From Ruficoccus sp. ZRK36 (GTDB lineage Bacteria > Verrucomicrobiota > Verrucomicrobiia > Opitutales > Cerasicoccaceae), in the NCBI RefSeq assembly GCF_019603315.1, contig NZ_CP080649.1, positions 3,110,176 to 3,174,175 of the forward strand: a DNA stretch of 64,000 nt. The letters are read 5' to 3'. The position numbers and the translations under genes are program-made. Shown here one piece after another: positions 18,591-30,600 of this stretch (positions are counted from its first letter, which is position 1; the number at the start of each line of letters is the position of its first letter). Under the pieces are notes generated by a model. The model worked only from the letters and a program-made list of their open reading frames with translations, searched no databases and had not been told where the DNA came from.

Positions 18591-20681
18591 ATGAAAAGAT
18601 GCGCATGTTTTTTATTTATCTCATTCATTGCGCTAATCGCAAATGCATCTCAAATTATCTATACACACTTAGATAAAAGGCTAACACTGATGGAGATCGA
18701 TTACGTCGGAGTGAGCCCAGAATATGGGATGTGGGATATAGGAACCAGAGAAGTTAACGAACCATACTATCCTGAATACAATAAACTAGGAGTTGAAGAC
18801 GCTATCGCCGGCAATATAAAATACCGTCAAATATGGTGGTACAAACTAAATCAGGATATACCTGATAATGCCATCAACATCAGATTTTATTTTAACCGTT
18901 ATAGCGTCTCAGAAATAGAGCATGCAGAAACTTCGGGCACACGAGAGATAACTGCTTCATGCATAAACATAGGCCCAGTTGAGTTCAGCATAAAAAGCAA
19001 CAAGTCTAAATTTGAGCTCATTAAAGATGCATCTACCACCCTAATTGATTCAAGACCGCTATCCCCAGAGTATGCCGGAATAACACTCTGCTACAATACT
19101 GGTTTATTATACAATATTAGCATAGTAGAAAAGCAATGGATCGGTGTTGCATTTACTGTAGATGAAAGATTAACACCCGGCATTGATGACACCTGTAAGC
19201 TTGAGGTAAACTACTACAAATACCAAGGATCATCTTATCACCCCGTAATATACTATGACCTTCCAACAACAACAATTACGCCAACGAGCAAGCATATTGA
19301 TAGCCACTCCGGGAGTTACACAATCGACGTAACATCTAACACATCCTGGACAGTAAGTGATGTACCACACTGGGCAAGTGCAGCATCAACACCAGGGGGC
19401 GGAAATGGTTCAATTACGATCACATATCGTTCAAATGAATCCACAAGCAGTCGTAGTGCAGTCATTAAAATTGGCGATAAAACGCATACGATTACACAAG
19501 CTGGAAAGGCACCTAGCACAAGCATAAGCCCCACAAGCATGACTATAGCTGCTTCGGGTGATGGATACCATATCATTGTAACCTCAAATGTAGATTGGGC
19601 CGTCAGGGGTCTCCCAGACTGGGCATTCGCGCAATTAGCCTCAGGCAGCGGTAACGGGCAAGTCTGGATTTCAGCCTACCCCAACAACTCAACCGATAGC
19701 CGCAGCGCTACGTTCACGATCGGAGGAAAAAGCCATACAATAACGCAGTCCGGCACCACACCTTCAACCAACATCACTCCAACAACAAAGAGTGTAGGCA
19801 ACGGCGACGGCAGTTACACTCTCAGTGTAGCATCGAACACATCCTGGCAGGTAAGCGGATCGTACAATTGGGTTAGGGCAAACATAAACGCGGGAAGCGG
19901 AAACAGCAGCATTACAATCACTTACGACCCAAACAACTCAACCGATAGCCGCAGCGCTACGTTCACGATCGGAGGAAAAAGCCATACAATAACGCAGTCC
20001 GGAAAAGAAGAATCAAACCCCTTACTGTTCAAAGAAGACTTTAAAGACCTGAAATCGTGGACTACATGGGGGCATCCCTCACCTTATATAGATTACGAAA
20101 TCGGAAATCCTGCCCCTAGTTTCTGCAATAATGGTGACAGCAGCTGGGATAGCGGGATCACCTCAATTGCAATATTTGATTATTCAACCGGATTAACCAT
20201 AGAAGCGAATGCCTATCAAATTGAGTTTGATACTTGGGAAAGCTTTGTCTTTGGCCTATCAAGTGTGCCTTCTTACGGCAATAACGAAGGGGTAAAGCCA
20301 TCTGTTTGGATACGCTCGAAGCATGACAACGGAGATATAACCCAGTGCGGTCTCTATTACAGCGCATCCGATACAGAGGTCTTCGAGACCTATGATGCCG
20401 ATACGAGTTGGAGAATTTATCGCATCGTTATATTACCCGATAGAAGAGTTAAGTTTTATAAGGGTGATCAGATGATTTATTCCTCTACCCATACCCTTTC
20501 ACTTGGCTTCAACCATATGCCACTGGTGGTCGGTGGACGAGCATCCTCTACCGTTTTAGTTGACAACATAGAAGTGTACTCAGGTGAGCCAAAATCAATT
20601 ACGCCTACGCTAGGTATAGCGAATAAACGAACAAGCATCCCAATACCCATCCCACTGAAATGGTCAAAATTGTTTAAATGA
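18591..20681 (+). CDS. Exported BACON-repeat surface protein, AT-rich and probably acquired
   Basis: A 696-residue secreted protein. A signal peptide (CACFLFISFIALIANA) is followed by a region of about 200 residues that I do not recognise. Three tandem repeats of about 83 residues follow (about 225-475), each with an S(Y/H)xIxVxSNxxW start and an SAxxxIGxKxHTITQ(A/S)G end, typical of BACON domains. A C-terminal beta-sandwich of about 190 residues (KEDFKDLKSWTTWG...VDNIEVYSG) resembles carbohydrate-binding or concanavalin folds. There is no PEP-CTERM tail. Codon use is strongly AT-rich compared with every neighbour and a 23-bp direct repeat brackets the gene, both signs of transfer. A role in binding mucin- or glycan-like material is only suggested by the BACON family. 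Confidence 0.85.
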   Translation: MKRCACFLFISFIALIANASQIIYTHLDKRLTLMEIDYVGVSPEYGMWDIGTREVNEPYYPEYNKLGVEDAIAGNIKYRQIWWYKLNQDIPDNAINIRFYFNRYSVSEIEHAETSGTREITASCINIGPVEFSIKSNKSKFELIKDASTTLIDSRPLSPEYAGITLCYNTGLLYNISIVEKQWIGVAFTVDERLTPGIDDTCKLEVNYYKYQGSSYHPVIYYDLPTTTITPTSKHIDSHSGSYTIDVTSNTSWTVSDVPHWASAASTPGGGNGSITITYRSNESTSSRSAVIKIGDKTHTITQAGKAPSTSISPTSMTIAASGDGYHIIVTSNVDWAVRGLPDWAFAQLASGSGNGQVWISAYPNNSTDSRSATFTIGGKSHTITQSGTTPSTNITPTTKSVGNGDGSYTLSVASNTSWQVSGSYNWVRANINAGSGNSSITITYDPNNSTDSRSATFTIGGKSHTITQSGKEESNPLLFKEDFKDLKSWTTWGHPSPYIDYEIGNPAPSFCNNGDSSWDSGITSIAIFDYSTGLTIEANAYQIEFDTWESFVFGLSSVPSYGNNEGVKPSVWIRSKHDNGDITQCGLYYSASDTEVFETYDADTSWRIYRIVILPDRRVKFYKGDQMIYSSTHTLSLGFNHMPLVVGGRASSTVLVDNIEVYSGEPKSITPTLGIANKRTSIPIPIPLKWSKLFK
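19683..20002 (+). repeat. 71-bp exact intragenic direct repeat (two copies)
   Basis: Bases 19683-19753 and 19932-20002 are identical over 71 bases, 249 bases (83 codons) apart. They encode the same C-terminal part of BACON units 2 and 3 (NNSTDSRSATFTIGGKSH and following). The perfect DNA identity against diverged flanks points to recent duplication or gene conversion between the units. Confidence 0.92.
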
Positions 20682-20735
20682 GAATCGATAAGTAAGCAAA
20701 GCGCCTTCGGAGCTTACCGACAATTGCTGCCACAA

Positions 20736-20758
20736 TCCTCATCGGCTGAAACTTGTCC
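20736..20758. repeat. 23-bp direct repeat, right copy
   Basis: Identical to 18228-18250. It lies 15 bases beyond the stop codon of the Rrf2-family gene (minus strand). The 2.5 kb between the copies contains only the AT-rich BACON gene and its flanks. Confidence 0.9.
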
Positions 20759-20773
20759 AACGCCGAATGCTCT

Positions 20774-21184
20774 CTAGATATAGTACATGGGACCGGTTTC
20801 GGCGACCATGTCTGAGAGGGGGATGTTTTTCGTGCGCTCGGCGAAGGTGTCTCCGATCTCGGCCCAGATGCCCTGCACGGCCTGGCCGGACTGGCCGTTG
20901 GCGGAGACGGAGTTCTCCAGCATCTCGGCATCGACGATGCGGATGATGTCGTAGAGGGAAATCTCAGACGGTGCCTGCGCCAGCGCGTAGCCACCCTGCT
21001 TGCCACGGCGGCTGGTGATGAGCCCACCGTTACGCAGCTCGTTAAGGATCTGCACCAGATAGTTGGCCGGGATGTCCTCGGCCTGGGCCAGCTCCTCGAT
21101 ATGGGCGAGCTGCTGGTTACCATGAGAGCGGGCGAGCTGGGCCAGCACCCGGCAGGCGTATTCGACTTTGAGAGATATTTTCAC
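20774..21184 (-). CDS. Rrf2-family transcriptional regulator
   Basis: A 136-residue winged-helix protein. It starts with a GTG (MKISLKVEYACRVLAQLA), has the family's recognition region (IPANYLVQILNELRNGGLITSRRGKQGGYALA) and the usual length. The three clustered cysteines that bind [2Fe-2S] in IscR and NsrR are missing; only one Cys, near the N-terminus, is present. It may therefore sense something other than an Fe-S cluster, as CymR-type members do. It stands alone, 132 bases from the divergent mscS gene. Confidence 0.92.
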   Translation of the reverse strand: MKISLKVEYACRVLAQLARSHGNQQLAHIEELAQAEDIPANYLVQILNELRNGGLITSRRGKQGGYALAQAPSEISLYDIIRIVDAEMLENSVSANGQSGQAVQGIWAEIGDTFAERTKNIPLSDMVAETGPMYYI

Positions 21185-21316
21185 GACAGAAACGAATACT
21201 TGGGCTGCTTACCCAACAAAGGCAAGACAGGAAAGCCCAAGCGCGATTCTCCCTAGCTAAAGGCTTGGCAAACGAGCGCAGATCGGGCACAACTGGACAC
21301 GCTCTCACACGCAACT

Positions 21317-22147
21317 ATGGAAGAGGAAATCACCCAAATCCAGGCCCACACCCAGTACCTGGTGCAGTTCCTGGTCGAAAACGCCTCGAAAATCGTCAGC
21401 GCCCTGATCATCCTGCTGCTGGGCTGGATATTCTCCGGCTGGCTCAAGGGCTTCCTGCTCAGACGCTTCGAGAAGCGCAACCTCGACCCTACCCTTTCCC
21501 GGTTCTTCGCCGGCAGCGCCCGGATCATCATCCTGGCCATCGGGACGACCTTCGCCGTGGCGAAGTTCTATAACATCGCGCCGCTCATCGCCGGTCTGGG
21601 TGCGATCGCCTTTGGCGCCACCCTGGCCATTCAGGGGCCGATCGCGAACTACGGGGCCGGGCTGGCCATCATCCTGACGCGCCCCTTTGTAGTGCACGAC
21701 ACGATCTTTGTGCAGGGCCAGTACGGCGTCGTCCACGAGGTCACCCTCGGCTATACCCAGCTCATCACCGAGGACAGCGAGATCATCACGATCCCGAACA
21801 AGCTCATCATGGGCGAGATTTTCACTAACTCCCAAACCCGTCGCATCGTCGAGGCGACCCTGAGCATACCCGCCAGTGTGGACGCTCAACGGGCCTGCAC
21901 GGTGCTTAAAGAGGCGCTGCTCAGCGTCGAGGGCGTGACAAATGAGCCAGCGCCAATGGTGGGCATCGACGAGTTTCGCGAGGGCACGATCCGCCTCGGC
22001 TACCGGTACTGGCTACCGACCGAGCGGTACCACTCCCTGCGCTACACCGTGAATGGCGCGATTGATGCCGCATTCCGCGAATCGGCCATCCCCTTGGCAG
22101 TCACCCCCTACGAGGTGCACATGCGGGAGCCGGAGAAGCGCTCCTGA
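21317..22147 (+). CDS. mscS: MscS-family small-conductance mechanosensitive channel
   Basis: A 276-residue inner-membrane channel. Three transmembrane helices occur at about residues 22-45, 65-85 and 90-115. The pore helix is rich in Gly and Ala (IAGLGAIAFGATLAIQGPIANYGAG), followed by the cytoplasmic beta domain (FVVHDTIFVQGQYGVVHEV; IITIPNKLIMGEIFTN). The length is close to E. coli MscS (286). It releases osmolytes on hypo-osmotic shock, which fits an aquatic or marine organism. It is divergent from the Rrf2 gene. Confidence 0.93.
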   Translation: MEEEITQIQAHTQYLVQFLVENASKIVSALIILLLGWIFSGWLKGFLLRRFEKRNLDPTLSRFFAGSARIIILAIGTTFAVAKFYNIAPLIAGLGAIAFGATLAIQGPIANYGAGLAIILTRPFVVHDTIFVQGQYGVVHEVTLGYTQLITEDSEIITIPNKLIMGEIFTNSQTRRIVEATLSIPASVDAQRACTVLKEALLSVEGVTNEPAPMVGIDEFREGTIRLGYRYWLPTERYHSLRYTVNGAIDAAFRESAIPLAVTPYEVHMREPEKRS

Positions 22148-22247
22148 GCGCCTGTATCAGCCCGCCACGTCTTTTATACCGCTCCACTTCAGGGGTTCGC
22201 GAACCATTGAAAACTTTTTGTTCGCCTTGAGAGAGGCGTTCACCTAA

Positions 22248-24797
<2,550 letters not shown>

Positions 24798-24818
24798 GCA
24801 TCTACTGATTGTTTTTTA

Positions 24819-24911
24819 AACCGCAAAGGACGCGAAGAACGCAAAAAAAGACTTTTTCAAGAGCGTACCAACCTCCTGGAACTCTTCGTGTCCTTAGCGC
24901 TCTTTGCGGTT
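24819..24911. repeat. Interspersed-type inverted repeat between gyrB and gyrA
   Basis: AACCGCAAAG (24819-24828) faces its complement CTTTGCGGTT (24902-24911). Inside each arm, degenerate units of the form CGCRAAGRRCGC recur (left arm GGACGCGAAGAACGC; right arm read inward AGCGCTAAGGACACGAAG). The layout looks like a mobile palindromic repeat of REP type rather than a simple terminator, since the loop is about 70 bases and no T tract follows. Confidence 0.7.
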
Positions 24912-24937
24912 AATTAATTCCATTTTCTCTTTCCAAC

Positions 24938-27424
24938 ATGTACACCGAAAACGAACGCCTCGAGCCTCGCCCGATCACTCAGATCATGGAGACGGCCTAC
25001 ATCGACTACTCGATGTCGGTTATTGTTTCGCGCGCCCTGCCTGATGCCCGCGACGGCCTCAAGCCCGTCCAGCGCCGTATCCTCTACGCGATGCAGGACA
25101 TCGGGCTCTCCCACAACCGCCCCTTTAAGAAGTGCGCCGCTGTCGTCGGCGAAGTGCTGGGTAAGTACCACCCGCACGGTGACCAGTCCGTCTATGATGC
25201 GCTCGTGCGCATGGGACAGTTCTGGGTCATGCGTTACGGTCTGATCGACCCGCAGGGTAACTTCGGCTCCATCGACGGTGACCCGCCCGCTGCTTATCGT
25301 TACACCGAGTGTCGCCTCGCCAGTATGGCCGAGGACCTGATGCGCGACATCGACAAGGACACGGTCGACTTCGTCCCCAACTACAACGAAGAAACCGTCG
25401 AGCCCTCCGTCGTCCCCTCCGGCCTGCCGAATCTTTTGATGAACGGCTCCACCGGGATCGCCGTGGGTATGACCACAAACATCCCCCCGCACAATCTCGG
25501 GGAACTGGTCGAGGCCACCTGCGCCATCATCGACAACCCGAACATCACGATCGATGAGCTGATTTCGATCATCCCCGGCCCGGACTTCCCCACGGGCGGC
25601 ACCATCGCCGGTCGCGGCGGGATCGATAGCTACATGCGCACCGGTCGCGGCATCGTCCGCATCAAGGGCACCGCGCACGTCGAGGAGATCAAGAACGGTA
25701 AGGAACAGATCGTCATCACCGAGATCCCTTACAACGTCAACCGCGCGAACCTCGTCACCAAGATCGCTGACCTCGTTCACGACAAGGTGCTCAACGAAGT
25801 CTCCGACCTGCGCGACGAGTCCGACGAAAACACCCGCATCGTCATCGAACTCAAGCGCGACGAGTCCAGCCGCGTCGTCATCAACAAGATTTCCAAGCAC
25901 ACGCCTTTCGAGAGCTCCTTTGGCGTGATCCTGCTCGCTCTCGATAAGCGCCGCCCGAAGCAGATGAACATCAAGGAGATGATCACCTGCTACATCGAGC
26001 ACCGCCGCGAGGTCGTTTACCGCCGCACGCAGTACCTGCTCCGCAAGGCCGAAGACCGCGCCCACATCCTTGAGGGTTACAAGATCGCCCTCAACAACCT
26101 GGACGACTTCGTCAAGATCATCCGCGCCTCCAGCAACCGTGAAGAGGCCCGTGAGAAGTTGATGGACAAGTACGCCCTCTCCGAGCGTCAGGCCAACGCC
26201 ATCCTGGACATGCGCCTGTACCAGCTGACCGGCCTGGAGCGCGACAAGATCGAGGAGGAATACCGCCAGCTCATGATCACCATCGAGGAGTACCGCTCTA
26301 TCCTGGCCAGCGAGCAGAAGCTGCTGACCGTGATCAAGGAAGAGCTCAACGAGCTCAAGATCAAGTACGAGTCCCCGCGTAAGACCCAGATCCTCGGCGA
26401 GGAAGGCGAATTCCGGATGGAAGACGTTATCGCTAACGAGGGCTGCATCATCACCGTTTCCCACAAGGGCTTCATCAAGCGCACCCCGGTCAGCTCCTAC
26501 CGTTCGCAGCGTCGCGGCGGCAAGGGCGTTATCGGCTCCGGCCAGCATGAGGAAGACTTTACCGAGCACCTCTTCACCGCCTCCACCCATGACTACATCA
26601 TGTTCTTTATGAACAATGGTCGCGTCTACGTGGAGAAGGTTTACGAGATCCCCGAGGGCACCCGCACCTCCAAGGGCCGCTCCATCGTCAACGTGCTCCA
26701 AATGCAGAAGGGCGAATCCATCGCCGCCATGATCTGCGTCAAGGAGTTCGAAGGCGACGACAGCCTGATCATGTGCACCAAGAAGGGCACCGTGAAGCGC
26801 ACCATGCTCTCCGAGTACGCCAACTACCGCAAGGGTGGCATCATCGGCATCAAGATTGACGACGATGACGAGTTGATCGGCTGCAAGCTCGTTAAGGACG
26901 GCGACGACGTAGTGCTGGTTACCCACCACGCCATGAGCATCCGCTTTACCATCAACGAGAGCAACGTCCGCGCCATGGGCCGCGCCACTCGCGGGGTCAA
27001 GGGCATCACCCTGAAGAAGGCCGACGACTTCGTCGAAGCCATCGAGCTGGTCGACCCGAACGCCGCCCTCCTCATCGCAGGCGAGAACGGCATCGGCAAG
27101 CGCACCAGCTACGACGAGTATCGCGTGCAGAGCCGTGGTGGCTCGGGCATCATCGCCACCAAGACCCAGGGCAATGTCGCTGGCGCACTCAGTGTCCGCG
27201 AAGAGGACGAGATCATGATGTTCACGCTCGGCGGCCAGGCTGTCCGCAGCCCCGTCAAGGACATCCGCGTCATCGGTCGCGCCACTCAGGGCGTCCGCCT
27301 GATCAACCTCGCCGACGGCGATACCCTCGTGGGCATCTCCCGCATCGTTGAGGTCGAGGACGAAAAGCTCGAAGCTGAGGCCGAGGCCGCAGCTGAAGAA
27401 GCCACCGAATCCGACGAATCCTGA
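24938..27424 (+). CDS. gyrA: DNA gyrase subunit A
   Basis: An 828-residue catalytic subunit. The active-site tyrosine is Tyr122 in [10 protein letters not shown], at the same number as in E. coli. The GyrA-box QRRGGKG in the C-terminal beta-pinwheel marks it as gyrase rather than topoisomerase IV. The tail is acidic ([15 protein letters not shown]). Position 83, a serine in E. coli, is a glutamine here (HGDQSVYD), which bears on fluoroquinolone susceptibility. It follows gyrB and is closed by a strong terminator. Confidence 0.98.
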   Translation: MYTENERLEPRPITQIMETAYIDYSMSVIVSRALPDARDGLKPVQRRILYAMQDIGLSHNRPFKKCAAVVGEVLGKYHPHGDQSVYDALVRMGQFWVMRYGLIDPQGNFGSIDGDPPAAYRYTECRLASMAEDLMRDIDKDTVDFVPNYNEETVEPSVVPSGLPNLLMNGSTGIAVGMTTNIPPHNLGELVEATCAIIDNPNITIDELISIIPGPDFPTGGTIAGRGGIDSYMRTGRGIVRIKGTAHVEEIKNGKEQIVITEIPYNVNRANLVTKIADLVHDKVLNEVSDLRDESDENTRIVIELKRDESSRVVINKISKHTPFESSFGVILLALDKRRPKQMNIKEMITCYIEHRREVVYRRTQYLLRKAEDRAHILEGYKIALNNLDDFVKIIRASSNREEAREKLMDKYALSERQANAILDMRLYQLTGLERDKIEEEYRQLMITIEEYRSILASEQKLLTVIKEELNELKIKYESPRKTQILGEEGEFRMEDVIANEGCIITVSHKGFIKRTPVSSYRSQRRGGKGVIGSGQHEEDFTEHLFTASTHDYIMFFMNNGRVYVEKVYEIPEGTRTSKGRSIVNVLQMQKGESIAAMICVKEFEGDDSLIMCTKKGTVKRTMLSEYANYRKGGIIGIKIDDDDELIGCKLVKDGDDVVLVTHHAMSIRFTINESNVRAMGRATRGVKGITLKKADDFVEAIELVDPNAALLIAGENGIGKRTSYDEYRVQSRGGSGIIATKTQGNVAGALSVREEDEIMMFTLGGQAVRSPVKDIRVIGRATQGVRLINLADGDTLVGISRIVEVEDEKLEAEAEAAAEEATESDES

Positions 27425-27446
27425 GTCAGTTCCTGAATGTTTTCCC

Positions 27447-27480
27447 AAGCCCCGCGCGCCGATGGCCGCGGGGCTTTTTC
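27447..27480 (+). terminator. Rho-independent terminator after gyrA
   Basis: A 10-bp stem (AAGCCCCGCG with CGCGGGGCTT) and 10-base loop, followed by TTTC, 23 bases after the gyrA stop codon. The stem and tail position are typical of intrinsic terminators. Confidence 0.9.
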
Positions 27481-27676
27481 ATATGTGAAACAAACTGGGC
27501 CCCGACGGGCTTGCTAATGCAATCACACCATCCCATTAGACAAATAATTGTTATGCTAACGCAAAAAAAGCTCACCTGATTTTTGCCGAATAATAATGAC
27601 GGGACCGTTACGTTAGGGCTCTAAAACCACGAAACTGGTTGCACCTTGGCGCGTGTCCTGCATCTTGTCTGCTTTG

Positions 27677-30600
27677 ATGGACTTGAAAAAAGCGATTGGA
27701 ATTGAAGCGGGTAAACGTGAGACGCCATTGCGCGATCCTTTTTTACTCGAATACGTCAACGTCAAGCTCGCCTCCCTGGGGCAACCCATTTACGGCAAGC
27801 CAACCGATTACCAGTTCATGCCGCTGGCCGGCGCCCTCCTCGGGGACTACCAGGAGAAGACTCGCCTGTTGAGCGGTCATCTCTGCCCGGTGGATATGCG
27901 CATCCAGTCCTTTATCGACGGCTATCTGTCCGATCTCGATGAAGTCGAGCCGCGCCCGCGCCTGCCCGAAAACACGCTCGTGCTCGACCGCCACGGTCTG
28001 GCCCGCATGCTGTCCATCCCGCCGGACAACGACCAGTTCAAGTCCGACATCGTCGACTCCTACCGCGTGCAGCAGGGTGTCCTGCACAACCCCAAGAGCG
28101 ACCGCCGCACGACCAAGGGTGTCTTCCACGTGACTGAGGGCGGTCTGCCCATCACCGCGGATAAACTTTCTGTGCCGAAGGTCACCTTCGCGCGTATGCT
28201 GAAGGCCGCGCTCAATCCGCCCAAGGAACTGATGCGCCTCCCCCTCACCTCCCGCCAGGAGGAGCAGGCCGAGGTATGGGTCTCGCTCATGCTGCGCCCG
28301 ACCGTCAGCCCCGACATTCCGGGTACCATTTCCAAGAAGCGCTACGAGTGCCGTTTCTTTGCACCGGGTAACCTCGTCAGCAACCTCGACTTCGTCGAGT
28401 CGATCTTCGGGAACGCTGGGGACCCCGTCCTGCCCGAGAACGACTCCGGCCTCGACGCCAAGGGCTGGACCGGCCACACCGGCTGCGTCATCCTCGCTCC
28501 GCACCTCATCGGCCTGACGAAGAAGGAGCTCGGCCTCCCCCACGTAGACGAGGCCAACGAGCGCCAGAAAAAGGAGGGCATGTGCTGGGAAAAAGAAGAC
28601 GAGCTCTACAATAGCGGAGGCGCCTTCAAGCTTACTTGCCGCGACAGCAACGGCGTGGTTGTCACCATCATCGCTGACAACTACTTCGGCTACTGCAAGA
28701 AGGAGGTCAAAACCCAGATCAGCTACTCCTCGAATCTTTACGGCCTGGCCGAAGAAGAGCACGCCGGTGGCGCCATTGCCTTCCCGAGCTATGACCTCGG
28801 TGAAGACTTCCGCCTGGCCACCGTGCAGCACGACCTCGACCACACCTACGAGGACGTCATCAAAAACTACGCCGAGCTGCTCGACCCTCAGCCCGAGGGC
28901 TACGCCATCGATAAGACTTACCCGGACATCTACTACATGCCCGAGGATGCGTTCTTCTCGCTGGCCGAGCAGTCCATCACCTGGAAAAAGGCTGACACCG
29001 AGCAGTCCATCCGCCTGAGCCCCGGCATCACCTACGTGCTGCCCAGCGGCTACCGCGTGGCCATGATCAAGCCGGTTGACGGCCGTCGCTGGCGCCTCGT
29101 CGGCACGACCGCCGAGGGCACCTACTGCCATAAGCCCTGCACCGTGTCCGGTGGCGGTAAATCCGAAATCTCCAAGTCCATCTCGGATGCCATCATTTAT
29201 GGCCCGGTCATCGTCGCCGACTTCCAGAGCGACTTCGATAAGGTCGAGGAAATCCTTAACAAGGAATACGGGATGCGCTTCAAGGACTCGACGCGCAACC
29301 GCGAGCACGGCCGCCCGATCCTCGGACCGAAGCGCTCCCTCGGGTCAGTGATTAAGCTGCTGACACCGTCCAGCGACTACACCGACGAGTATAACTCCTG
29401 GCTCAAGAGCATCCCCTACTACATCAAGGAGCTGATCTTCATCGTCAAGCGGCACTACAAGCCCGCATGGGGAGACAACTGGCGCGAGCGCTTCCACGTG
29501 GACATGGTCAACGGTGTCGGCGGGAACCAGCTGCGCTACCGCGAGAACCTGCTCGTCACGCAGTACCTGCGTGTTGGCTTCACCGAAGACGGCGCTTGGC
29601 GCACCTACGGCCTGCGCAAGGACTTTTACCCGTCCTTCAAGCTGCAGACCGAGGACGACATCTCCGCCGCCATCGTCATGCCGCGCGACCGCATCCCCGG
29701 CCTCCCCGCCGGTATGCCGAATGAGTCCCTCAAGTTTATCGAAAACTGCGAGTTCCGGCTTTTCCAGCGCCCCGACGAGGCCATCCACCGTGGCTACGAC
29801 AAACGCAGCGAGCTGGACATGTCCCAGCCGGGTAACTTCTTCAGTAACTACGAGCCGCTGGACCATGACGCCGTCACCGCCGTGCGTCAGGACAGCATCC
29901 GCTTCGATCAGTACACCCAGCCGGTCAAGAATCTCGTCAACGAGTTCCTCTCCACGGACGATCCTGACTACCTGGTCATCCCCTCGCACCCGCGCATCGT
30001 GGACGGCAAGCCGACCAAGAACCCGCGCTACCTGCAGGACCGCGATGATCTGGTCAACCCGCGTCGCTTCTACCTGGGCGAAATCGGTACCCGCCTCTAC
30101 CGCGAGATCGCTCTCGGTCAGGGCGTGCCGCGTCCGGTGAACGCCGTGCTGCCGGGCCGCCGGAACAACCCGCCCGAGCCGGGCATCCGCCCGCTGGCTG
30201 TGTTCAACCCGGTCCACTTCCTGCCGATGCCGGAGTTCTTCATGGAGGTCATCTCCAGCATGACCGGTAAGTCGCCCTCCACCACGGGTGCTGGCTCCGA
30301 AGGCGCTCTGACCAAGGGTCCCTTTAACTGCCTGCCACAGATCATCGACCTGAACAACGCCCTCGTCAGCTTCATCCTCACCGGCTACCAGCCCTTTATC
30401 ACGGCTGCCGGCTACGTGGGGCCGAAGTGCCGCGTCGATCACGACATCAGCCTGCTGGTGCCGGAGATCTGGTGCCGCCTCAAGCCCGAGGAGCGTTGCC
30501 CGCAGTTCATGATCGAAAACGGCTATCTGGAGAAGTGCCCGGACGTGGAATTCGAGGGGAAGACCATCCCCTCCTCCATTCTCGGCTACCGCATCTCGGA

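Noticed and set aside
18228-20758. Integron cassette interpretation of the 23-bp repeat
   Set aside because: The repeat lacks the GTTRRRY/RYYYAAC core sites and the folded arms of attC, and no integrase is nearby.
24914-27448. 844-codon minus-strand open frame opposite gyrA
   Set aside because: Shadow of gyrA; low-complexity composition and no recognisable domain.
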